This document shows, one piece after another, positions 1-6,270 of a stretch of DNA of 20,827 nucleotides. Positions within the stretch are counted from its first letter, which is position 1, and each line of letters opens with the position of its first letter. Source of the DNA: Bacteroidota bacterium (GTDB taxonomy: Bacteria > Bacteroidota > Ignavibacteria > UBA10030 > SZUA-254); assembly GCA_004322375.1 (NCBI GenBank), contig SCUC01000074.1, positions 1 to 20,827 of the forward strand. Direction: 5' to 3'. The notes under the pieces were generated by a model. That model was given only the letters and a program-made list of their open reading frames with translations, was not told the DNA's origin and did not search any database. The position numbers were made by a program, and so were the translations under genes.

Positions 1-1
1 A

Positions 2-832
2 CTCCCTTCTTCCCACTCCCCATTAACCAAATACGCATTTCTCGGCGTCCGTTCCTGCGAGCTTCACGCTCTCAGCATCCAGGATAAAATATTTTGTACC
101 GGCGAATACACTGACCCGCATTACGACGCCATTCGCAATAGGCTCTTTATCATTGCAGTAAACTGCACGCAGGCAGGAGGAACATGTTTTTGCAGCTCAA
201 TGAACACAGGACCGAAAGCGACGAGCGGTTTCGACCTCGCGCTTACGGAAGTCGTGAACAACGGGGAACATTATTTCATCGTTGAGACAGGCAGTGAACA
301 GGGTCGAGAGGTCGTCAATGAACTTTCTCTCCCACACGCTGAAAAAAAATCTGTTGAAGAAGCGACACGCCGCGTTCAAGAGGCTGCCGGCACGATGGGA
401 AGAACGTTAGACACACTAAATCTCAAGCAAGTATTGCAAGAAAACTTCGAGCATCCGCGTTGGGATGAAGTCGCCAGGCGGTGTCTTACATGTGCAAACT
501 GCACAATGGTCTGCCCGACCTGTTTCTGCTCAACCGTTGAAGATGTGACCGACTTGACAGGAGAACATGCAGAACGTTGGCGCAAATGGGATTCATGCTT
601 TACGATGGATTTCTCGTATATCCACGGCGGGAGCATTCGCCCCTCAGTCAAGGCAAGATACCGTCAATGGATGACTCACAAGCTTGCTAATTGGATTGAC
701 CAGTTTGGAACATCCGGCTGCGTCGGTTGTGGCAGGTGCATCACATGGTGCCCGGTCGGGATTGATATGACTGAAGAAGTCCGGGCAATTCAACGTAGTA
801 AACAAATCGTCTCATCAACAATATCGGTGTAA
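2..832 (+). CDS. hydB: Group 3b NiFe hydrogenase (sulfhydrogenase-type) beta subunit, Fe-S protein, 5' end cut by window edge
   Basis: Iron-sulfur electron-transfer subunit that would link the NiFe module to the flavin subunit in the cytoplasm. The frame is open from the first bases of the window, so the start lies outside. The 66 codons before the first in-window ATG (position 200) are clearly part of the protein: they contain LGVRSCELHALSIQDK and AVNCTQAGGTCFCSSMNTGP, blocks typical of this subunit family. Two ferredoxin-type clusters follow: CLTCANCTMVCPTC near 480-530 and CVGCGRCITWCPVG near 717-765. The stretch between them (WDSCFTMDFS, then a basic region) also fits the family. The stop is 9 bp before the next gene, which suggests an operon. 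The ATG at 200 should not be used as a start. The name hydB follows the sulfhydrogenase nomenclature; hyhB-like names are also used. Confidence 0.9.
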   Translation, partial: LPSSHSPLTKYAFLGVRSCELHALSIQDKIFCTGEYTDPHYDAIRNRLFIIAVNCTQAGGTCFCSSMNTGPKATSGFDLALTEVVNNGEHYFIVETGSEQGREVVNELSLPHAEKKSVEEATRRVQEAAGTMGRTLDTLNLKQVLQENFEHPRWDEVARRCLTCANCTMVCPTCFCSTVEDVTDLTGEHAERWRKWDSCFTMDFSYIHGGSIRPSVKARYRQWMTHKLANWIDQFGTSGCVGCGRCITWCPVGIDMTEEVRAIQRSKQIVSSTISV

Positions 833-841
833 GGATCAGCT

Positions 842-1303
842 ATGGAAAACCTAGAACACATTCTATCAGAACATCCGTTCTTACAAGGGCTTCACGAAGA
901 CTATCTGCGGCTGGTAACAGGCTGCGCCTCAAATGTTCGGTTCGAGCCGGGACAGTATTTGTTCCGTGAAGATGAAGAAGCAAACTGGTTTTACATTATT
1001 CGCCAGGGAAAAGTCGCCGTCGAAGCGTATGGCGCTGAACGAGGCTCTGTCATCATTGATACGGTTGAGCAGGGCGAAGTCCTCGGCTGGTCGTGGCTCA
1101 TCCCACCCTATAACTGGCATTTTGACGCGCGCGCAATTGAGCTTACCCGCGCAATCGCCCTCGATGGAAAATGCCTGAGAAAAAAATGCGAAGACGATCA
1201 CCACCTGGGATATGAGCTGCTGAAACGCTTTGCCCATATCATGGAGCAGCGATTAGAGGCGACCCGTATTCGCTTATTAGATATTTACGGTAATGAAAAA
1301 TGA
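842..1303 (+). CDS. Cyclic-nucleotide-binding-fold protein without DNA-binding domain
   Basis: A 153-residue protein made almost entirely of a Crp-type beta-roll: FEPGQYLFREDEEANWFYII near residues 34-53, the RQGKVAVE strand, then GEVLGWSWLIPPYNWHFDARA. The last ~35 residues are a helix (LLKRFAHIMEQRLEATRIRL). The protein ends where a Crp/Fnr regulator would begin its helix-turn-helix, so it is unlikely to bind DNA. The phosphate-binding arginine of classical cAMP cassettes (PRxA) is not evident; PPYNW stands in that place, so ligand binding is uncertain. It sits between the beta and gamma hydrogenase genes, 9 bp after the first and overlapping or abutting the second. That placement suggests a regulatory or assembly role for the hydrogenase. 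This is inference; the fold assignment is firm, the function is not. Confidence 0.85.
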   Translation: MENLEHILSEHPFLQGLHEDYLRLVTGCASNVRFEPGQYLFREDEEANWFYIIRQGKVAVEAYGAERGSVIIDTVEQGEVLGWSWLIPPYNWHFDARAIELTRAIALDGKCLRKKCEDDHHLGYELLKRFAHIMEQRLEATRIRLLDIYGNEK

Positions 1304-1307
1304 AAGG
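1302..1307 (+). promoter_or_regulatory. Ribosome binding site of the gamma subunit
   Basis: GAAAGG ends 6 bp before the ATG at 1314 and overlaps the stop codon of the upstream gene (1301-1303). The earlier in-frame ATG at 1293 has no comparable site. This decides the start of the gamma subunit. Confidence 0.65.
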
Positions 1308-1313
1308 CTTGTT

Positions 1314-2153
1314 ATGACCAACCCTGTTCCCAACCCGATGCTGCCGGCGCCGTATGTGGTGCAACGGGTGCTCAGGGAAACACATGATACCTTCACGCTG
1401 GAGCTTTCTCCCAAAACTACGATGAACGGCTTTCGCTTTTCGCCGGGACAGTTTAACATGTTGTATGTATTCGGCGTTGGGGAGGTTCCGATTTCCATTA
1501 GCGGCGACCCTTCAAAAACAAAAACCCTCATTCATACCACCCGTACAGTCGGCACAGTGACCAAAGCGATGTATAAATTAAAACGCGGCTACGTCCTCGG
1601 CGTGCGAGGTCCCTATGGAACACAGTGGCCCATTGGAGAAGCCGTAGGAAACGACGTTGTTGTCGTTGCCGGTGGAATCGGGCTGGCTCCTCTTCGCCCC
1701 GCAGTATATCAGTTGTTGGCGCAGCGGGAGAAATTCGGTAAAATTGTCATCCTCTACGGAACGCGAACCCCCGCCGACATTCTCTTCCGGAAAGAGCTGG
1801 AACGGTGGCGCTCCCGGTTCGACTTAGATGTTCACATTACGGTTGACCGCGCGATGTCCGGCTGGAAAGGAAGCGTTGGCGTCGTTACGACGCTCGTTCC
1901 AAAAGCGCCGTTCGACCCGTTAAATACAACGGCACTGGTCTGCGGACCGGAACTTATGATGCGATATACTGTTACCGAGCTGCAAAAACGCGGCTTGCAA
2001 GCAAGCGATATTTATATTTCCATGGAACGCAACATGAAATGCGGTATTGGCTTGTGCGGGCATTGCCAGTGGGGAACGGAATTTATCTGTAAAGATGGAC
2101 CTGTCTTTCCGTTCAGCGAAATAAAATCATTGTTTGCAAAAAGGGAGCTATAA
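1314..2153 (+). CDS. hydG: Hydrogenase gamma subunit, FAD/NAD(P)-binding oxidoreductase
   Basis: Flavin subunit of the ferredoxin-NADP reductase type that would exchange electrons with NAD(P)(H). In order: an FAD-binding beta-barrel with the PISISGDP flavin loop; a nucleotide-binding half with GGIGLAPLRPAVY and LVCGPELMMRYT; and a C-terminal [2Fe-2S] cluster formed by CGIGLCGHC plus a later Cys in EFICKDGP. About 279 residues, the usual size. I start it at 1314 because of a good ribosome site there and because MTNPVPNPMLPAPY resembles the family start. An in-frame ATG at 1293 would add MKNERLV. The stop is 1 bp before the delta subunit start, so the genes are translationally linked. Confidence 0.92.
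   Translation: MTNPVPNPMLPAPYVVQRVLRETHDTFTLELSPKTTMNGFRFSPGQFNMLYVFGVGEVPISISGDPSKTKTLIHTTRTVGTVTKAMYKLKRGYVLGVRGPYGTQWPIGEAVGNDVVVVAGGIGLAPLRPAVYQLLAQREKFGKIVILYGTRTPADILFRKELERWRSRFDLDVHITVDRAMSGWKGSVGVVTTLVPKAPFDPLNTTALVCGPELMMRYTVTELQKRGLQASDIYISMERNMKCGIGLCGHCQWGTEFICKDGPVFPFSEIKSLFAKREL
2141..2147 (+). promoter_or_regulatory. Ribosome binding site of the delta (small) subunit
   Basis: AAGGGAG lies 7 bp before the ATG at 2155. It favours this start over an in-frame TTG at 2134 that would overlap the gamma gene. Confidence 0.7.
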
Positions 2154-2154
2154 T

Positions 2155-2934
2155 ATGGCAAACCATAGAAAACCTAAGCTTGCCGTTTGGAAATTTTCTT
2201 CTTGTGATGGATGCCAGTTGAGCCTTCTCGATTGTGAAGACGAGCTTCTTTCCGTTGTTGGAGCAGTTGATATAGCAAACTTCCCGGAAGCCTCACGTGC
2301 AGTAATGAAAGGACCGTACGATATTTCTCTTGTTGAAGGTTCAATTACAACTCCCCACGAAGCGGAAAGAATTCATCAAGTACGGAGACAATCAAAATTA
2401 CTCATCACTATCGGCGCGTGTGCAACGGCGGGCGGGATTCAGGCATTAAAAAATTTTAAGGATGTAAAAGATTTTATTTCGGCAGTCTATGCATCGCCCG
2501 AATATATCGAAACGCTCGCGAAATCAACTCCTATCGCAGACCATGTATTTGTAGATTATGAGCTGCGCGGCTGCCCCATCAACAAATACCAGCTCGTCGA
2601 AGTATTAAATGCTTTCCTCAACGGGCGGAAACCGAACACGCCGGCGTATAGTGTCTGCATGGAATGTAAACGCCGCGGAACCGTCTGCGTCATGGTTGCT
2701 CAGGGCATTGCATGTATGGGTCCCGTGGTTCATGCGGGATGTGGAGCGATTTGTCCCTCCTACCACCGCGGCTGCTACGGGTGTTTCGGACCGAAAGAAA
2801 CACCGAACACCGGTTCTCTCAGCGAGTGGTGGAAACAGCTCGGCATATCCGAAAACGATATTGTCAGGGGCTTCCGCGGGTTTAATGCCTACGCCGATGC
2901 GTTTAGAAAGGAAAGTGAGCTTCATGAAGTCTAA
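2155..2934 (+). CDS. hydD: NiFe hydrogenase delta (small) subunit
   Basis: Electron-relay small subunit that pairs with the NiFe large subunit. The proximal cluster motif is CDGCQLSLLDC near residues 17-27. GSITTPHEAERI and GACATAGGIQALKN follow, as in cytoplasmic F420/NAD-type small subunits. RGCPINKYQL is the next cluster region. The C-terminal part is cysteine-rich (CMECKRRGTVC, CMGPVVHAGCGAIC, RGCYGCFGP) and fits two further clusters. There is no twin-arginine signal, so the enzyme is cytoplasmic. About 259 residues. Its last 11 bp overlap the large-subunit gene. Confidence 0.94.
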   Translation: MANHRKPKLAVWKFSSCDGCQLSLLDCEDELLSVVGAVDIANFPEASRAVMKGPYDISLVEGSITTPHEAERIHQVRRQSKLLITIGACATAGGIQALKNFKDVKDFISAVYASPEYIETLAKSTPIADHVFVDYELRGCPINKYQLVEVLNAFLNGRKPNTPAYSVCMECKRRGTVCVMVAQGIACMGPVVHAGCGAICPSYHRGCYGCFGPKETPNTGSLSEWWKQLGISENDIVRGFRGFNAYADAFRKESELHEV

Positions 2935-4228
2935 AATTAATTCTTCCCGGACGATTAAAGTTGATTACCTCGCGCGGGTGGAGGGCGAAGGGGCTTTGAC
3001 CGTAAAAATTAAGGATGGCTCCGTTTCTGATGTACAATTTAAAATATTCGAGCCTCCAAGATTCTTTGAAGCTTTACTGCGCGGAAGAAAATTCTCCGAC
3101 GCTCCCGACATCACCTCGCGAATTTGCGGCATCTGCCCGATTGCGTACCAGATGAGCTCCGTTCATGCAATGGAAAACATTTTCGGAGTGAAGCTAGATG
3201 CTCAACTTCGCGCGTTGCGCCGCTTGATCTATTGCGGAGAGTGGATAGAAAGCCATGTGCTTCATGTTTATATGCTTCATGCGCCTGATTTTTTGGGATA
3301 TCAGGATGTCATCCAGCTTGCGAAAGACCACCCGGAAATCGTTCAAAAAGCCCTTCGTTTGAAGAAAATAGGAAACGATATTGTTACCCTCCTCGGTGGC
3401 AGGGAAATTCATCCCATCAACGTTCGCGTTGGCGGGTTCTACCGTGTGCCGACAAAGAAAGAGCTTGCTTCGCTCACCGCCAATTTGGAATGGGCGCGGG
3501 ATGTAGCTGTTGAAACAATAAAATTCACTGCAACGCTTCCCTTCCCTGAGTTTGAGCAGGATTATGAATTTGTCGCTCTACGCCATCAGGATGAATACCC
3601 GTTTAACGAGGGAAGGTTAGTCTCCAATAAAGGACTCGATATTCCAATCCGCGAGTACGAAAACCATTTTGTCGAAGAGCATGTAGAGCATTCCAACGCG
3701 CTTCATTCGGTGATGAAAAACCGCGGTTCCTACTTCGTGGGACCTCTTGCCCGTTACTCGCTAAATTTTGATAAGCTGACTCCGTTATGTCAGGAAACCG
3801 CTCGCTCGGTGGGGCTTGGCGAAACGTGCAATAACCCATTTAAGGGCATCATCGTCCGCTCGGTGGAAACGTTATATGCCATAGAAGAAGCGCTTCGCAT
3901 CATCAAGAATTATGAGATGCCTGATGCTCCTTCCGCGCCTTTTGAAATCAAAGCCGGCGTCGGACAGGGCTGCACGGAAGCCCCGCGCGGAATTCTTTTC
4001 CACCGCTACACGCTTGATGAAAAAGGAGACATTGTCAACGCTAAAATCGTTCCGCCGACTTCGCAAAACCAGAAAACCATCGAACGCGACTTAAAGGAAT
4101 ATGTGAAAGCCAATATCAATCTCCCCACGGATAAACTAACCTGGCAATGCGAGCAAACCATCCGCAACTACGATCCGTGTATCTCTTGCGCAACACATTT
4201 TCTAAAACTCAATTTCATTCATGAATAG
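2924..4228 (+). CDS. hydA: NiFe hydrogenase alpha (large, catalytic) subunit
   Basis: Catalytic subunit holding the NiFe(CN)2CO centre. The N-terminal ligand motif RICGICPIAYQMSSVHA (Cys68, Cys71) and the C-terminal motif DPCISCATHF (Cys419, Cys422, His425) are both intact. VDYLARVEGEGAL near the start is the usual first conserved block. Nine residues (FLKLNFIHE) follow the last His. A processing endopeptidase would normally cleave after this His, and a candidate protease gene follows directly. The frame is open much further upstream (to about 2609), but that part overlaps the small subunit and has no hydrogenase character. The ATG at 2924 after GAAAGGAAAG is the true start. 434 residues, the usual size for group 3b. 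Confidence 0.95.
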   Translation: MKSKINSSRTIKVDYLARVEGEGALTVKIKDGSVSDVQFKIFEPPRFFEALLRGRKFSDAPDITSRICGICPIAYQMSSVHAMENIFGVKLDAQLRALRRLIYCGEWIESHVLHVYMLHAPDFLGYQDVIQLAKDHPEIVQKALRLKKIGNDIVTLLGGREIHPINVRVGGFYRVPTKKELASLTANLEWARDVAVETIKFTATLPFPEFEQDYEFVALRHQDEYPFNEGRLVSNKGLDIPIREYENHFVEEHVEHSNALHSVMKNRGSYFVGPLARYSLNFDKLTPLCQETARSVGLGETCNNPFKGIIVRSVETLYAIEEALRIIKNYEMPDAPSAPFEIKAGVGQGCTEAPRGILFHRYTLDEKGDIVNAKIVPPTSQNQKTIERDLKEYVKANINLPTDKLTWQCEQTIRNYDPCISCATHFLKLNFIHE

Positions 4229-4730
4229 CCAAGAGAACAATCCTGATAATAAATCAGCATTCAGAAATCAGAAATCAGAAATACTTATCGTCGGCATCGG
4301 CAATCACTTTCGCTCGGATGATGCAATCGGGATACTGGTCGCAGAGCAGATAAAGCAACAACATCTTCCCCGCGTTGATGTGATGACGCATAACGGTGAA
4401 GGCGCATCCTTAATGGAGCTATGGGAAGGCTACCGTCATGTCATTATTATTGACGCTGTATCATCGGGCGCGCCGCCGGGAACAATCCACATCCTCAACC
4501 CCCGCAAAGAAACCATACCCACTGCGTTCTTTCACTACTCCACCCACGCGTTCAGCCTCGCGGAAGCTATTGAAGTTTGCCGCGCTCTAGGCAACCTTCC
4601 GCAAACAATGACAATCATCGGAATTGAAGGAGAAAATTTCGAGGCAGGAGAAACGCTCTCTTCTTCAGTCCATGCAGCGATGAAAACGGTTGTGGAAGAA
4701 AAAATCCGGGAAATTGGAAGCAGGATGTAA
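4221..4730 (+). CDS. Hydrogenase maturation protease (HyaD/HycI/FrxA-type)
   Basis: Aspartic-type endopeptidase family that removes the large-subunit tail after nickel insertion. Conserved blocks: ILIVGIGNHFRSDDAIGILV (residues 21-40, with the nickel-contacting acid in the SDD), HVIIIDAVSSGAPPGTIHI, and STHAFSLAEAIEVCRAL with the His. 169 residues. It overlaps the large subunit by 8 bp, as expected of a dedicated protease. The first 20 residues are poorly conserved in type, and their DNA (4251-4285) is a heptamer array, so the ancestral start may have been later. No clear ribosome site is visible; coupling to hydA translation is likely. The stop codon lies inside another heptamer run (4720-4747). 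Confidence 0.92.
   Translation: MNSQENNPDNKSAFRNQKSEILIVGIGNHFRSDDAIGILVAEQIKQQHLPRVDVMTHNGEGASLMELWEGYRHVIIIDAVSSGAPPGTIHILNPRKETIPTAFFHYSTHAFSLAEAIEVCRALGNLPQTMTIIGIEGENFEAGETLSSSVHAAMKTVVEEKIREIGSRM
4251..4285 (+). repeat. Five heptamers inside the protease N-terminus
   Basis: The words AAATCAG, CATTCAG, AAATCAG, AAATCAG, AAATACT follow each other in exact 7-bp register. They encode residues 11-22 of the maturation protease, just before the first conserved strand. Confidence 0.75.
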
Positions 4731-4747
4731 GATGCAGGATGCAAGCC
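4720..4747 (+). repeat. Heptamer run at the end of the hydrogenase operon
   Basis: GCAGGAT, GTAAGAT, GCAGGAT, GCAAGCC in register. The TAA stop of the protease gene is part of the second word. On the other strand the words read ATCCTGC / ATCTTAC, close to the CATCTTG CATCCTG words at 8027-8040. Confidence 0.6.
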
Positions 4748-4770
4748 TACGGTAGGATTTAGACAACCCC
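4742..4770 (+). repeat. Solo right end of the 5205-5314 type element
   Basis: TTTAGACAACCCC (4758-4770) is the exact reverse complement of the left end of the element at 5205 (GGGGTTGTCTAAA). It is preceded by CCTAC at 4746-4750, matching the GCGCCTAC that precedes the right end of that element. A decayed half-copy is the simplest reading. Confidence 0.45.
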
Positions 4771-4776
4771 TGATTA

Positions 4777-4834
4777 GTTTCAGGTTTCACGCTTCAGGCA
4801 GTTATGAAATTTTGAGAACAAATAACGAATAACC
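4777..4834 (+). repeat. Further heptamer tracts
   Basis: GTTTCAG, GTTTCAC, GCTTCAG occupy 4777-4797, and AATAACG, AATAACC occupy 4821-4834, each in 7-bp steps. No gene is visible here. Confidence 0.45.
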
Positions 4835-4835
4835 T

Positions 4836-5046
4836 ACTGAAATTACGCAAAACCCGAATTTTACTTATAATCGAGCTGCCCCAAAAAGGAAATTGTCATT
4901 CTGAGCCTGCGAATCCGCCTTGGCGGACAAACCCTCAAATTCGTACTATTTTTAAGGTACGGAGATGCTTCATCCGCCTGCGGCGGATTCAGCATGACAC
5001 CCTTAGGGTTGTTGTAGAGAAAAAATTTGTTTTGCGTAACTTCAAT
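4836..5046. mobile_element. MITE-like element, 211 bp, with terminal inverted repeats and possible target duplication
   Basis: Ends: ACTGAAATTACGCAAAAC at 4836-4853 and its inverted partner at 5029-5046 (ATTGAAGTTACGCAAAAC on the other strand), 16 of 18 matching. Flanks carry the same AACCT at 4831-4835 and 5047-5051; the match extends to AATAACCTA if the end bases are counted, so the exact border is ambiguous by a few bases. No coding region of any size inside. The same ends occur at 15264-15541. I cannot name the insertion-sequence family that would move it. Confidence 0.6.
4895..4998. repeat. Nested inverted-repeat element, GTCATTCTGA...TCAGCATGAC
   Basis: The outer ends GTCATTCTGA and TCAGCATGAC are imperfect inverted repeats. 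Inside are two small hairpins, TCCGCC-TTG-GCGGA near 4914-4927 and TCCGCC-TGC-GGCGGA near 4973-4987. This resembles a widespread class of intergenic repeats that start with GTCATTCTGAG; the class assignment is from memory. It lies wholly inside the 4836-5046 element. Confidence 0.5.
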
Positions 5047-5119
5047 AACCTATCAATCTATCATAGGAAGGGAGTTCCCATCTCGTTACTTCTTTTATTA
5101 GATTTTGCAGGCAAGGAAT

Positions 5120-5170
5120 CATCTGCCATCTGCCACTTACACCAAATTTGGCAGATGGCGGATGGCAGAT
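5120..5170. repeat. Heptamer repeats arranged as a long hairpin
   Basis: CATCTGC, CATCTGC, CACTTAC (5120-5140) are answered by GGCAGAT, GGCGGAT, GGCAGAT (5150-5170). Positions 5121-5135 can pair with 5149-5163 with one mismatch, around a 13-base loop. No terminal T run, so I do not call it a terminator. Confidence 0.55.
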
Positions 5171-5204
5171 GAATGACAGATGCTCAAAAAAAACTTAAAG
5201 TAGA

Positions 5205-5314
5205 GGGGTTGTCTAAAAAGCCCGGTTATAGTGTAGCCGCAGACTTTATGTCTGCGGTTTTGAGTTGGAAACGCAACCATGAAGGTTGCGCCTACTATCT
5301 TTTGAGACAGCCCC
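5205..5314. mobile_element. REPIN-like doublet framed by GGGGYTGTCT inverted repeats
   Basis: Outer ends GGGGTTGTCTAAAA (5205-5218) and TTTTGAGACAGCCCC (5300-5314) are imperfect inverted repeats. Inside are two hairpins in opposite orientation: CCGCAGAC/GTCTGCGG at 5237-5257, preceded by GTAG on the + strand, and CGCAACC/GGTTGCG at 5272-5290, preceded by GTAG on the - strand (CCTAC on the + strand). A hairpin with a 5' GTAG is the hallmark of REP sequences handled by RAYT (TnpA-REP) transposases, and two inverted REPs form a REPIN. No transposase is in the window. An open frame of 83 codons runs through here but has no protein character. Confidence 0.6.
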
Positions 5315-5375
5315 ATAAAAAGCTCCCATATTTGCCAACCTCCTATTATTCACGTTTTGTAATGCTTTTAGAGAC

Positions 5376-5396
5376 TTACCCGACTCCGGCGGGTAA
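5376..5396. repeat. Hairpin TTACCCG/CGGGTAA
   Basis: A 7-bp perfect stem with the loop ACTCCGG. It lies downstream of the restriction gene (which is transcribed leftward), so it could end that transcript, but there is no T run. It may also be one more REP-type repeat. Confidence 0.4.
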
Positions 5397-5400
5397 TCCA

Positions 5401-5575
5401 CTAATCATTATTCAAATTACTTAGAGCAGATGCAATAACATCCCAGCCTGTCGCTATCATCGCCTCGGCAAGGCGTTCTTCATGTTCTTTGAGGAGATTA
5501 TGGGCTTGTGTTTTTAGAAATCTTCCTCGGTGGTACTTCTGCTGAAGAATTAAATTGAAGAAGTTTATTCCAGTT
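5401..5575 (-). pseudogene. Possible remnant of an unidentified gene end
   Basis: On the - strand, in a frame other than that of the restriction gene, an open stretch ends at TAG 5401-5403. It reads as convincing protein: RGRFLKTQAHNLLKEHEERL followed by AEAMIATGWDVIASAL. It has no usable start; the frame is closed upstream near 5575, inside the restriction gene. It overlaps the last ~75 bases of that gene. I do not recognise the family. It may be the tail of a gene cut when the restriction-modification island arrived. Chance is possible. Confidence 0.3.
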
Positions 5576-6265
5576 AATTATGCCATTAACACAGAACTCA
5601 TTCATAAATTCAAGTGTAAACTTATTAAGAATTTGTGCATAGGATTCAAAAAAAATCTCATTTTTTTCTTTCGCTTTATGACCTAACGGTTCTATTATAT
5701 CTAAATAAAGTAAATTATCTCCTGAAATAAATTCCCAGAATCGTTGTCCACACAATTTTACATATTCACTCTTTTGAGGATTATTATCCCTTCCATAACA
5801 ACACCCATTTATAGCAATTACATTTATTTTAGAGTTACTTGTCCTTAATGTTTTCATGGCAGATCTGAAATTTTCCTTCATTTTTTTTATCTGCTCTGAA
5901 TTTCCCCAATTGGGACCTGACTTTATAGATACAATATAGCGGATACTATCCTTTTCAACTTCAAGGTCTATGCCAGCTGAGGCAGATTTATACCCCTGAT
6001 AAACCGTTTGGCAAACATATATTGCCAAACCTTCTAAGAACTCTCCAAACAATGTTTCTTCTTGAGATGAAAGATGTGCATCGAGGATAGCTTTCATTAA
6101 ATCTTGCGCTGTAAGAATATTCTTTGCTTTAAATAGGTAAGGATTCTTCCTTTTTAATACATTTTTTAGTTTCAACCTTTCAAGACTGTTAAACCTTGCC
6201 TGATGAAAACTACTAATATTTTTCTCTACATATTCAACAACTTCTTTTCTTTTTATTTGAGGCAT
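5498..6265 (-). CDS. Type II restriction endonuclease, EcoO109I/PmeII-like
   Basis: A 255-residue protein with the conserved run of this family: NPYLFKAKNILTAQDLMKAI (41-60), SSQEETLFGEFLEGLAIYV, AGIDLEVE (98-104), IRYIVSIKSGPNWGNSEQIK (108-127), LRTSNSKINVIAINGCCYGRD, GQRFWEFISG and IIEPLGHKAKEKNE. The PD-(D/E)xK-like centre would use Asp100 and Lys115, but the residue two before the lysine is Ser113 rather than an acid. EcoO109I itself cuts RGGNCCY; the site here cannot be read from the sequence. It starts 5 bp after the methyltransferase stop with no strong ribosome site, so it is probably coupled. Base composition is much more A+T-rich than that of the hydrogenase genes, suggesting transfer. 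Its last residues overlap a possible gene remnant, so the C-terminus may not be original. Confidence 0.88.
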   Translation of the reverse strand: MPQIKRKEVVEYVEKNISSFHQARFNSLERLKLKNVLKRKNPYLFKAKNILTAQDLMKAILDAHLSSQEETLFGEFLEGLAIYVCQTVYQGYKSASAGIDLEVEKDSIRYIVSIKSGPNWGNSEQIKKMKENFRSAMKTLRTSNSKINVIAINGCCYGRDNNPQKSEYVKLCGQRFWEFISGDNLLYLDIIEPLGHKAKEKNEIFFESYAQILNKFTLEFMNEFCVNGIINWNKLLQFNSSAEVPPRKISKNTSP

Positions 6266-6270
6266 ACAAA

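Noticed and set aside
2609..2923. Long N-terminal extension of the large subunit frame
   Set aside because: It overlaps the small-subunit gene in another frame, has no hydrogenase features, and a good start with a ribosome site exists at 2924.
4836..5046. Intact insertion sequence
   Set aside because: Far too short, with no transposase frame.
5173..5424. 83-codon open frame on the + strand
   Set aside because: It runs through heptamers, both REP hairpins and the inverted repeats; the peptide has no protein character.
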